Assembly (NCBI RefSeq): GCF_001888805.2 | Contig: NZ_CP019113.1 | Span: 4,092,001 to 4,156,000 of the forward strand | Direction of reading: 5' to 3' | DNA: 64,000 bases | Source: Enterobacter sp. SA187 | GTDB lineage: Bacteria > Pseudomonadota > Gammaproteobacteria > Enterobacterales > Enterobacteriaceae | Shown: positions 17,421 through 25,401 of the stretch, in pieces | Numbering within the stretch: position 1 is the first letter of the stretch | How the letters are laid out: each line of letters begins with the position of its first letter | Program-made: the position numbers and the translations under genes | The notes under the pieces: generated by a model | The model's database searches: none | Seen by the model: the letters and a program-made list of their open reading frames with translations, nothing else | What the model was told of the DNA's origin: nothing

Positions 17421-17917
17421 TTATACCGCTCCAGCAGCTCAGGGATCGCCTCCGGCGTCAGATGGCTGTGAGTATCCTCATCAATCATCATGCTCGGACC
17501 TTTGTCGCAGTTACCCAGGCAGCAGGTCGGCAGCAGCGTAAAGCGACCGTCGAAGGTCGTCTGCCCCGGCTTGATATTGAGCTTCTGCTCAATTGCCGAC
17601 TGAATGCCCTGGTAGCCGGTGATGTGACACACTACGCTGTCGCAATAGCGGATCACATGGCGGCCAACCGGCTGACGGAAGATCTGGCTGTAGAACGTCG
17701 CCACGCCTTCCACATCACTTGCCGGAATATCCAGCACTTCTGCGATCGCATAGATCGCGCCATCCGGCACCCAGCCACGCTGTTTCTGAACGATTTTCAG
17801 CGCTTCAATGGACGCCGCACGCGGGTCTTCGTAGTGGTGCTTCTCGTGCTCAATGGCATCGCGCTCGAGGGCACTCAGCTCGAAAGCCTCGGTCTGTGGT
17901 TGTTGATTCTCGTGCAT
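17417..17917 (-). CDS. nuoE: NADH-quinone oxidoreductase subunit E (2Fe-2S)
   Basis: 166 residues, thioredoxin-like ferredoxin subunit of the NADH-dehydrogenase module. The four cysteines of the 2Fe-2S cluster N1a are in YCDSVVCHITG and LLPTCCLGNCDKGP. It begins 2 bp after the nuoCD stop and overlaps nuoF. Confidence 0.98.
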   Translation of the reverse strand: MHENQQPQTEAFELSALERDAIEHEKHHYEDPRAASIEALKIVQKQRGWVPDGAIYAIAEVLDIPASDVEGVATFYSQIFRQPVGRHVIRYCDSVVCHITGYQGIQSAIEQKLNIKPGQTTFDGRFTLLPTCCLGNCDKGPSMMIDEDTHSHLTPEAIPELLERYK

Positions 17918-17919
17918 AA

Positions 17920-19722
17920 TTAGCGGTCCACATCTGACATAACAAAATCGATACTACCCAGATAGACGATAAGGTCGGATACCAGGCTGCCGCGGATCGC
18001 TGACGGGATCTGCTGCAAATGCGGGAAGCTTGGCGTACGCACACGGGTGCGGTAGCTCATGGTGCTGCCGTCGCTGGTCAGGTAGTAACTGTTAATACCC
18101 TTGGTTGCTTCAATCATCTGGAAGGATTCGTTGGCCGGCATGACCGGACCCCAGGAAACCTGCAGGAAGTGAGTAATCAGGGTTTCGATATGTTGCAGCG
18201 TGCGCTCTTTCGGCGGCGGCGTGGTCAGCGGGTGATCCGCTTTGAACGGGCCTTCCGGCATGTTATTGAGGCACTGCTCAAGGATGCGCAGACTCTGGCG
18301 CAGCTCTTCAACTTTCAGCATTACGCGGGTATAGCTGTCGCTTACCCCGCCGCCTACCGGCACTTCAAAGTCGAAGTTCTCATAACCGGAGTACGGACGC
18401 GCCTTACGCACGTCGAAGTTGATGCCGGTCGCACGCAGGCCCGCGCCGGTGGTGCCCCACTCCAGCGCTTCTTTCGCGCCGTAAGCGGCCACGCCCTGGG
18501 AGCGGCCTTTCAGAATGCTGTTACGCAGCGCGGCTTTCTCATAGGAAGCCAGACGCTTCGGCATCCAGTCGAGGAATTCACGCAGCAGGCGATCCCAGCC
18601 GCGCGGCAGATCGTGCGCGACACCGCCAATGCGGAACCAGGCCGGGTGCATACGGAAGCCGGTGATCGCTTCCACCAGATCGTAGATTTTCTGACGATCG
18701 GTAAAGGCGAAGAAGACCGGCGTCATCGCGCCCACGTCCTGAATAAAGGTCGAGATGTACAGCAGGTGGCTGTTGATGCGGAACAGCTCAGAGAGCATCA
18801 CGCGGATCACATCGACGCGTTCAGGCACTTTAATGCCCGCCAGTTTTTCAACCGCCAGCACGTAAGGCATTTCGTTAACGCAGCCGCCGAGGTATTCGAT
18901 ACGGTCGGTATACGGAATGTAGCTGTGCCAGGACTGGCGCTCGCCCATTTTTTCCGCGCCGCGGTGGTGATAGCCGATATCCGGGACGCAATCGACGATC
19001 TCTTCGCCGTCGAGCTGCAGGATAATACGGAATGCACCGTGCGCAGACGGGTGGTTCGGACCGAGGTTAAGGAACATAAAGTCCTCGTTATCGGTACCGC
19101 GTTTCATGCCCCAGTCTTCCGGCTTGAAGGTCAGCGCTTCCATCTCCAGATCCTGTTTGGCTTTGGTCAGCTCAAATGGATCGAATTCGGTGGCGCGCGC
19201 CGGGTAGTCTTTGCGTAGCGGGTGGCCGGTCCAGGTCTGCGGCATCATGATGCGCGTCAGGTGCGGGTGGCCTTCGATATTGATACCGAACATTTCCCAG
19301 GTTTCACGCTCATACCAGTTGGCGTTCGGGAAAAGTTTGGTGAAGGTCGGCACATTCAGATCGTTTTCTGACAGCGCCACCTTCAGCATGATATCGCGGT
19401 TGCGATCGAAGGAAATCAGGTGATAGAAAACGGAAAAATCCGCGGCGGGTAACCCGTCACGGTGGGTGCGCAGACGTTCGTCCATGCCGTGTAAATCGAA
19501 CAGCATGACGTACGGTTTCGGCACTTTCTTTAAGAAATCGCCAACTTCCAGCAATTGTTCACGCTTCACCCAGACAACGGGTACCCCGGTGCGGGTCGCC
19601 TGAACGGTAAAGGCATCCGGCCCAAAACGGTTGCGCAGTTCGCCGATGATCGGGTCATCGAGATGGTCCCTGGTCTGCCATGCGGCGTCTTGCGCGGTTA
19701 AGTCGGTCATAGTGTTCACCAT
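17920..19722 (-). CDS. nuoC: NADH-quinone oxidoreductase fused subunit C/D
   Basis: 600 residues. The fusion of NuoC (about 1-190) and NuoD (about 210-600) is typical of enterobacteria. The NuoC part carries NANWYERETWEMFGI and PLRKDYP; the NuoD part carries NLGPNHPSAHGAFR, VPDIGYHHRGAEKMGE and the C-terminal DFVMSDVDR that helps form the quinone head-group site. It connects the NADH module to the membrane arm. An 88-bp gap separates it from nuoB. Confidence 0.98.
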   Translation of the reverse strand: MVNTMTDLTAQDAAWQTRDHLDDPIIGELRNRFGPDAFTVQATRTGVPVVWVKREQLLEVGDFLKKVPKPYVMLFDLHGMDERLRTHRDGLPAADFSVFYHLISFDRNRDIMLKVALSENDLNVPTFTKLFPNANWYERETWEMFGINIEGHPHLTRIMMPQTWTGHPLRKDYPARATEFDPFELTKAKQDLEMEALTFKPEDWGMKRGTDNEDFMFLNLGPNHPSAHGAFRIILQLDGEEIVDCVPDIGYHHRGAEKMGERQSWHSYIPYTDRIEYLGGCVNEMPYVLAVEKLAGIKVPERVDVIRVMLSELFRINSHLLYISTFIQDVGAMTPVFFAFTDRQKIYDLVEAITGFRMHPAWFRIGGVAHDLPRGWDRLLREFLDWMPKRLASYEKAALRNSILKGRSQGVAAYGAKEALEWGTTGAGLRATGINFDVRKARPYSGYENFDFEVPVGGGVSDSYTRVMLKVEELRQSLRILEQCLNNMPEGPFKADHPLTTPPPKERTLQHIETLITHFLQVSWGPVMPANESFQMIEATKGINSYYLTSDGSTMSYRTRVRTPSFPHLQQIPSAIRGSLVSDLIVYLGSIDFVMSDVDR

Positions 19723-19810
19723 TGCAAATGGTCCGTGGTGACTGTCGGGCGTGGCTTCGCGCTATTTGTTTTGATATGCGAAGGGTTTCTCCACAGCCCG
19801 CAGGCGCAAA

Positions 19811-20485
19811 TTAAATCTCGTCAGGAGAACGCAGATTGGTTACAGCAATGCGTTCACCGCGTTTGCGCTCGCGCTCTGACTGCATGTTGGCGCGATAAAC
19901 GCCCTGATCGCCAACCACCCAGGAGAGCGGACGACGTTCTTTACCAATCGATTCCTGCAACAGCATCAGTGCCTGCATATACGCTTCCGGGCGCGGCGGA
20001 CAGCCAGGAATGTACACATCCACCGGGAGGAATTTGTCAACGCCCTGCACCACGGAGTAAATGTCGTACATGCCGCCGGAGTTGGCGCAGGCACCCATGG
20101 AGATCACCCATTTTGGCTCAAGCATCTGGTCATAAAGACGCTGAATGACCGGGGCCATTTTGGTGAAAGGTGTGCCGGCGATAACCATCAGGTCAGCCTG
20201 ACGCGGGGACGCACGCAATACTTCAGCGCCGAAACGCGCCACGTCGTGCACCGCCGTAAAGGAGGTCACCATTTCAACGTAGCAGCAGGACAGGCCAAAG
20301 TTATAAGGCCAGATTGAGTTTTTGCGGCCCCAGTTGACCATATCGTGCAGGACATTTTCGAGCTTGCCCATGAACACGCTACGGTTCACTTCCTGCTCCA
20401 GGGGGTCTGTTACGATCTCCTGTTTTTGCAGGGGGTAACGGTCGTTCTCACCGTTAGGATCTATGCGGGTGAGCGTGTAATCCAT
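19811..20485 (-). CDS. nuoB: NADH-quinone oxidoreductase subunit B (cluster N2)
   Basis: 224 residues. It holds cluster N2, the immediate donor to quinone: an adjacent cysteine pair (67-68, GLSCCYVEM), MGACANSGGM and IPGCPPRPE. The N-terminus is slightly longer than the 220-residue E. coli protein as I recall it. It is 15 bp downstream of nuoA. Confidence 0.97.
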   Translation of the reverse strand: MDYTLTRIDPNGENDRYPLQKQEIVTDPLEQEVNRSVFMGKLENVLHDMVNWGRKNSIWPYNFGLSCCYVEMVTSFTAVHDVARFGAEVLRASPRQADLMVIAGTPFTKMAPVIQRLYDQMLEPKWVISMGACANSGGMYDIYSVVQGVDKFLPVDVYIPGCPPRPEAYMQALMLLQESIGKERRPLSWVVGDQGVYRANMQSERERKRGERIAVTNLRSPDEI

Positions 20486-20500
20486 CTTATTGCCTCGCGG

Positions 20501-20944
20501 TTAGCCTTGACGGTTAGTGTTACCGGTGATTTCAGGGTTCATACGCTCGCGACGCGAACGCACAGGTGTCCAGTCCAGCGCGCCAATACGCACCAGATAA
20601 ACCAAACCCGCCAGTAGCACTAAAATGAAAATTGCGGCCTCGACAAAGCCGACCCAACCGCTTTCACGGATAGAGGTTGACCATGCGTAGAGATAGAGCG
20701 CTTCCACGTCGAAGATGACGAAGAACATGGCTACCAGATAGAACTTGGCAGACAAGCGCAGGCGAGCCGTGCCGACGGAATCGATACCCGATTCAAACGG
20801 CGTGTTCTTATGCCTGGCGCGGGCCCTACCGCCCAAGAACCAGCCGCCTACCAACATCAGGCAGCACAGGCCTATAGCAACAATAAGAAAGATAGCGAAT
20901 GCCCAGTGATGAGCGATAACTTCAGTGGATGTTGACATACGCAT
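20501..20944 (-). CDS. nuoA: NADH-quinone oxidoreductase subunit A
   Basis: 147 residues, three transmembrane helices and the conserved loop KNTPFESGIDSVGTARLRLSAKFYLVAMFFVIFDVE, whose cysteine-equivalent loop and acidic residues sit at the quinone entrance. It is the first gene of the operon, so the nuo promoters lie upstream in 20945-21573. Confidence 0.97.
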   Translation of the reverse strand: MRMSTSTEVIAHHWAFAIFLIVAIGLCCLMLVGGWFLGGRARARHKNTPFESGIDSVGTARLRLSAKFYLVAMFFVIFDVEALYLYAWSTSIRESGWVGFVEAAIFILVLLAGLVYLVRIGALDWTPVRSRRERMNPEITGNTNRQG

Positions 20945-21573
20945 TGCTTAACTCAAAAAGTAGCGCTGAAACCTCTGCTCTTGCTGGCAGATGAACGCCA
21001 CATCGATTTAAGGGAGGAACAAAAAAAACCATACATTTACTGCGAGTAGTGCCGTAGACAGTAAAATGATGTGGTTTTTTACTCCTTTCTATAACCTTTT
21101 GTCAACTTTAACAAAAGTTACCTCACATTAGTTTACATCCAAGACATTTCATTAACATTTAATGCCTTTTTATTCGCCAGTGGTAAAACGCCGGGAGCAT
21201 TTTTACCCTGTTGAATCGTGTCCGTTGTGAGGTTAAACAAAAATTACCCTCTTATTTTGACAGGATTTCCCCAGGATTCCTCCCCCTAAATGGGAGTATT
21301 TTCTTGATCTGTGACACGCTTTTGTTAATTCACCCAAAAAAACAGCAACAAACCAGCTCGTTTTTTAACATGAACAGCAGCTATGAATAAGACCATTACG
21401 GGCAGGGATATAGCAAAACGCCAATCATTAACATAATGATATATATAGATATAAATGATGATTTAAGATTAAAACTGATGGGATAGTGAGGTTTTCAAAC
21501 CAAAGGCGGCATTATTGCCGCCATTGGTTTGTTTTGCGTAATTACATTTTGTTACGAGTTTACAGCACAGTTG
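20945..21573 (-). promoter_or_regulatory. nuo operon promoter/leader region and lrhA 3' region
   Basis: A 629-bp non-coding, A+T-rich stretch between nuoA and lrhA, both on the minus strand. In E. coli this region carries the nuo promoters controlled by ArcA, NarL, Fis and IHF. I can see the gene-free region and AT-rich blocks (for example 21060-21200) but cannot place individual sites with confidence. The end near lrhA carries the hairpin at 21497-21530. Confidence 0.65.
21497..21530 (-). terminator. Inverted repeat at the end of lrhA, probable terminator
   Basis: A 13-bp stem with one A-A mismatch (aaaccaa-a-ggcggc / gccgcc-a-ttggttt) and a 6-nt loop. The T-tract is better on the plus strand (GTTTTG) than on the minus strand, where lrhA is read, so efficiency as an lrhA terminator is uncertain. 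Confidence 0.55.
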
Positions 21574-22512
21574 TTACTCAAGATCCTGCTCGACAATAAA
21601 GGGATCCCCACCCTCTTGCGGAGTAACGGTGCTGTACTGCCAGGGCGTGTGATAATTTTCCATCGCCTGGAAGACAACCTGCGCCAGTTCGCTCTCTGCC
21701 TGCGGGTTATGGCAGAGTACGTATTCCGTGTCGGCCAGCGGCGGCAGACCGTCGGCCGGGCCCAGCACGCGCAGATCCGGACTCATCATTTCTACCGGCC
21801 GGGCAGTGACCCCCAGTCCGGCTTTCACCGCGGCTTTGACTGCCGCAAGGGTTGAGGCCACATACGCCATGCGCCAGGGAATATCTGCCGCATTCAGCGT
21901 GTGAATAACCGTATCGCGCAGTACGCTCGGATCCTCCAGCAGCACCAGCGGCAGCGACTCCCCTTTTTGCAGAACGTATTCCGCGGCGCAGTACCAGTGG
22001 GTTGGCGAACGGCGCAGGGTCAGGGATTCGAATTGCGCAGGCCGGTGGGTGCTGACCACCAGATCCACTTCATTACTTTCCAGCATCTCCAGAATATAGG
22101 GCGTGCGTTTAACGCGCACATCCAGAGCAATTTTCGGATAGACCGTGCTGATGCGATTTAACAAAAACGGCAGTATGGTATCTGCGGATTCGTCAGACGC
22201 GCCGATGGTCAACACGCCCTGGATATTACTGAACATCAACGAGGTGCAGGCTTCATCATTAAAGCGCAGAATTTTTCGCGCATAGCCCAGCAACTGGATG
22301 CCATGTTCAGTCAACAGTTTGTTGCGACCATGACGGGCAAACAGCTCTTTCCCCACCAGCTGCTCAAGGCGTTGCATTTGCTGACTGACCGCTGACTGTG
22401 TGCGGCAAACTGCCGCCGCTGCCGCTGCGAAAGTGTTAAGATCGGCAACCGCAACAAAAGTTCTCAGCAGATCGAGGTCGAGATTTAGTATCGGACGATT
22501 TGCATTTATCAT
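21574..22512 (-). CDS. lrhA: LysR-type transcriptional regulator LrhA
   Basis: 312 residues, same length as E. coli LrhA. The N-terminal winged helix (LDLDLLRTFVAVADLNTFAAAA... SAVSQQMQRLEQLVG) is the LysR DNA-binding domain; the periplasmic-binding-like effector domain follows from about residue 95. In E. coli LrhA represses flhDC (motility) and fimbriation and affects RpoS translation. Its position upstream of nuo is conserved in enterobacteria. The long upstream region is consistent with complex control. Confidence 0.97.
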   Translation of the reverse strand: MINANRPILNLDLDLLRTFVAVADLNTFAAAAAAVCRTQSAVSQQMQRLEQLVGKELFARHGRNKLLTEHGIQLLGYARKILRFNDEACTSLMFSNIQGVLTIGASDESADTILPFLLNRISTVYPKIALDVRVKRTPYILEMLESNEVDLVVSTHRPAQFESLTLRRSPTHWYCAAEYVLQKGESLPLVLLEDPSVLRDTVIHTLNAADIPWRMAYVASTLAAVKAAVKAGLGVTARPVEMMSPDLRVLGPADGLPPLADTEYVLCHNPQAESELAQVVFQAMENYHTPWQYSTVTPQEGGDPFIVEQDLE

Positions 22513-23403
22513 ATTTTTTCACTCCCAGGTCGCCCTCGATGAGCCGCCCGGTATTTGCTGTATTCGTAAGAAAGAAGTAATTCCATTTAAAACATGCATC
22601 CAGCAACGTCATGGTCCAGGGTGGATTTGACGCAGGTCAGGGCATCTATTTTGCGGGCTTATCTGGCAAATCCCGCTTATGGTCTTATTTTCGACTGCTC
22701 GGGTTAGCATTGATATAAGTAAACAAACATTTACCGGTAAAATCTTTATCTCAGTTTACATTCGTTTGCGTTTTCACGCGGGTACCGCAATACCTGAACC
22801 CCAACGTTTTTATTATCGATTACAAAATAAAATCCTGTAATAACAATGAATTGAATTTTGTAATAGATATGACAACCAAAAAAAGCCATACGTATCCGGC
22901 ATTTGTTACAGGCATCTTACCGCAAAAACCTTATTTTCATAAGTGTTATTGGGAATGTTCTGATGCTAACGAAGACCGGAGACGTAGCTTAGACTTATTG
23001 ATATTTACCGTCACCCTGATTTTTCAATCATAATATTAAATAAATATTAATTGATAAATTGAGAATTCATTAATACTGCTGAACAATAGCGGGCGCACGG
23101 TTTTGATTCCGTCTAATCCAGTTCATGCCGCAAACACGCTGATATAACGGCCTCAACGAATATCAGACTAAAACTCCCGTGATTTCCTTTAAGCCAAGAT
23201 CAAGCGCTTTCACTGCAAATTAAACAGGAATTTTAACTGGACAACCACTCCCCCGCGCAGCGTTAACCTCTGCCAGCGACTGACGAAAGGCCGCAAAATC
23301 TTCTTCTGTAAAGCCTTCTAAACTGCCACCCGGCGGAGTACATTATTCGGTGCTGACTTCCACGGCAGGGAGTGGCCAATAACAGCTAAAAGGTCAAAGG
23401 TTC
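22513..23403. other. Long lrhA-alaA intergenic region
   Basis: About 890 bp between divergent genes lrhA (minus) and alaA (plus). It contains both promoters. The lrhA-proximal half is A+T-rich, without a credible gene. A 61-codon frame at 22851-23033 lacks a ribosome-binding site and familiar sequence. The alaA-proximal end contains a decayed coding fragment on the minus strand (23220-23342), listed separately. Confidence 0.7.
23220..23342 (-). pseudogene. Unidentified C-terminal coding remnant
   Basis: A 40-codon minus-strand open stretch ending in TAA at 23220. It has no start codon and is closed upstream by TAA at 23343-23345. The translation contains GFTEEDFAAFRQSLAEVN followed by a short basic tail ending KIPV, a protein-like, amphipathic composition unlike the surrounding AT-rich DNA. 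Read with a one-base shift, the frame continues upstream as IGHSLPWKSAPNNV, which suggests a frameshifted tail of a lost gene. I do not recognise the parent family. Confidence 0.4.
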
Positions 23404-24618
23404 ATGTCACCCATCGAAAAATCCAGCAAGTTAGATAACGTCTGTTACGACATTCGTGGCCCGGTGCTTAAAGAAGCAAAACGCCTCGAAGAAGAAGGCA
23501 ATAAAGTTCTTAAGCTCAATATCGGCAACCCCGCGCCTTTTGGCTTTGAAGCGCCGGACGAGATCCTTGTTGACGTTATTCGTAATCTCCCGACCGCCCA
23601 GGGATATTGCGATTCCAAGGGATTATATTCCGCCCGTAAAGCGATCATGCAGCACTATCAGGCACGCGGCATGCGCGACGTCACCGTGGAAGATATTTAT
23701 ATCGGCAACGGCGTGTCTGAACTTATCGTGCAGTCCATGCAGGCGCTGCTGAACAGCGGTGATGAAATGCTGGTGCCCGCGCCGGACTACCCATTATGGA
23801 CCGCCGCCGTCGCGCTCTCCAGCGGTAAAGCCGTGCACTATATTTGCGACGAGTCTTCCGACTGGTTCCCGGATCTTGACGATATTCGCGCGAAAATCAC
23901 GCCCCGTACCCGCGGCATCGTGATCATTAACCCGAACAACCCGACCGGCGCGGTTTATTCAAAAGAGCTGCTGCTGGAGATCGTCGAGATCGCCCGTCAG
24001 CATAACCTGATCATCTTCGCCGATGAGATCTACGACAAAATTCTCTATGACGAGGCAGAACACCACTCCATTGCGCCACTGGCGCCGGATCTGCTGACCA
24101 TCACCTTTAACGGTCTGTCCAAAACCTACCGCGTGGCGGGCTTCCGTCAGGGCTGGATGGTACTGAACGGCCCGAAAACACACGCTAAAGGTTATATCGA
24201 AGGGCTGGAGATGCTGGCGTCAATGCGCCTGTGCGCCAACGTTCCGGCGCAGCACGCCATTCAGACCGCGCTGGGTGGCTATCAGAGCATCAGCGAGTTT
24301 ATCGTGCCGGGCGGACGCCTGTACGAGCAGCGCAACCGCGCATGGGAGCTGATCAACGATATTCCTGGCGTCTCCTGCACCAAGCCGAAAGGCGCGCTCT
24401 ATATGTTCCCGAAAATTGATGCGAAACGCTTCAATATTCACGACGACCAGAAAATGGTGCTCGATTTCCTGTTGCAGGAAAAGGTGCTGCTGGTGCAGGG
24501 AACGGCGTTTAACTGGCCGTGGCCGGATCATGTGCGCATCGTGACGCTGCCGCGTCTTGACGATCTGGAAATGTCCATCACCCGCTTTGGTCGCTTCCTG
24601 TCGGGTTATCGCCAGTAA
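23404..24618 (+). CDS. alaA: Glutamate-pyruvate (alanine) aminotransferase AlaA
   Basis: 404 residues, class I/II PLP-dependent aminotransferase. PLP contacts are visible: IINPNNPTGAVY, FADEIYDKILYD and SLSKTYR-type lysine loop (FNGLSKTYRVAGFRQGW, Schiff-base lysine about 240). AlaA makes L-alanine from pyruvate and glutamate and is the main alanine-forming transaminase in E. coli. It is divergent from lrhA and followed by yfbR after 80 bp. Confidence 0.97.
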   Translation: MSPIEKSSKLDNVCYDIRGPVLKEAKRLEEEGNKVLKLNIGNPAPFGFEAPDEILVDVIRNLPTAQGYCDSKGLYSARKAIMQHYQARGMRDVTVEDIYIGNGVSELIVQSMQALLNSGDEMLVPAPDYPLWTAAVALSSGKAVHYICDESSDWFPDLDDIRAKITPRTRGIVIINPNNPTGAVYSKELLLEIVEIARQHNLIIFADEIYDKILYDEAEHHSIAPLAPDLLTITFNGLSKTYRVAGFRQGWMVLNGPKTHAKGYIEGLEMLASMRLCANVPAQHAIQTALGGYQSISEFIVPGGRLYEQRNRAWELINDIPGVSCTKPKGALYMFPKIDAKRFNIHDDQKMVLDFLLQEKVLLVQGTAFNWPWPDHVRIVTLPRLDDLEMSITRFGRFLSGYRQ

Positions 24619-24627
24619 CATACGCAA

Positions 24628-24650
24628 GGGGGAAGTTTGCATCTTCCCCC
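24628..24650 (+). other. Hairpin between alaA and yfbR
   Basis: Perfect 8-bp stem (gggggaag / cttccccc) with a 7-nt loop just after alaA. No T-run follows, so it is more likely an mRNA-stabilising or processing hairpin than an intrinsic terminator. Confidence 0.5.
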
Positions 24651-24698
24651 GCTCTGCGGGCACAATGGCTTTACGTTGTTGCCACCGGCAGGTTACCC

Positions 24699-25298
24699 AT
24701 GAGTCAAAGTCATTTCTTCGCCCATCTTTCCCGTCTTAAATTAATCAATCGCTGGCCGCTGATGCGCAATGTGCGCACGGAAAACGTCTCTGAGCATAGT
24801 TTGCAGGTGGCGATGGTTGCCCATGCGCTGGCGGCGATCAAAAACCGCAAATTTAACGGCAACGTCAATGCCGAGCGTATTGCGCTGCTGGCGATGTATC
24901 ACGACGCCTCGGAAGTGCTGACCGGCGATCTCCCTACCCCGGTAAAATATTTCAATACGCAGATCGCCCAGGAATACAAAGCAATTGAGAAAATCGCCCA
25001 GCAGAAGCTGGTGGATATGGTGCCGGAAGAGCTGCGGGATATTTTTGCGCCGCTGATCGACGAGCACCAGTACAGCGAAGACGAAAAGCTGATCGTCAAA
25101 CAGGCGGATGCCCTGTGCGCCTACCTGAAATGTCTGGAAGAGCTGTCTGCCGGAAATAATGAATTTTTGCTGGCGAAGTCGCGGCTGGAAAAAACCCTCG
25201 CCGCGCGACGCAGCGAGGAGATGGATTATTTTATGGCAGTATTTGTACCGAGTTTTCAGCTGTCGCTGGATGAGATCAGCCAGGATTCTCCACTCTGA
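24699..25298 (+). CDS. yfbR: 5'-deoxynucleotidase YfbR
   Basis: 199 residues, HD-domain phosphohydrolase. The metal ligands are visible as the EHSLQVA histidine (about 33), the YHDASE His-Asp pair (about 68-69) and the KQADALCAYL aspartate (about 137). E. coli YfbR dephosphorylates deoxyribonucleoside 5'-monophosphates and functions in dCTP-to-dUMP salvage. Probably transcribed from alaA or its own promoter. A REP-type repeat follows. Confidence 0.96.
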   Translation: MSQSHFFAHLSRLKLINRWPLMRNVRTENVSEHSLQVAMVAHALAAIKNRKFNGNVNAERIALLAMYHDASEVLTGDLPTPVKYFNTQIAQEYKAIEKIAQQKLVDMVPEELRDIFAPLIDEHQYSEDEKLIVKQADALCAYLKCLEELSAGNNEFLLAKSRLEKTLAARRSEEMDYFMAVFVPSFQLSLDEISQDSPL

Positions 25299-25304
25299 CC
25301 GCCC

Positions 25305-25384
25305 TGCCCGGCGGCGCTGCGCTTGCCGGGCCTGTGATTTCACACCAAATCGTAGGTCGGGTAAAACGCAGTCGCCACCCGGCA
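25305..25384. repeat. REP/BIME element between yfbR and yfbS
   Basis: Two inverted REP-like palindromic units (tgcccggcggcg...gccgggcctg and gtaggtcggg...cacccggca) between convergent genes. Confidence 0.8.
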
Positions 25385-25401
25385 AAATATCCCCTCATAC
25401 C

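Noticed and set aside
22851..23033. 60-residue plus-strand ORF in the lrhA-alaA gap
   Set aside because: No ribosome-binding site, no familiar sequence and AT-rich composition; treated as chance.
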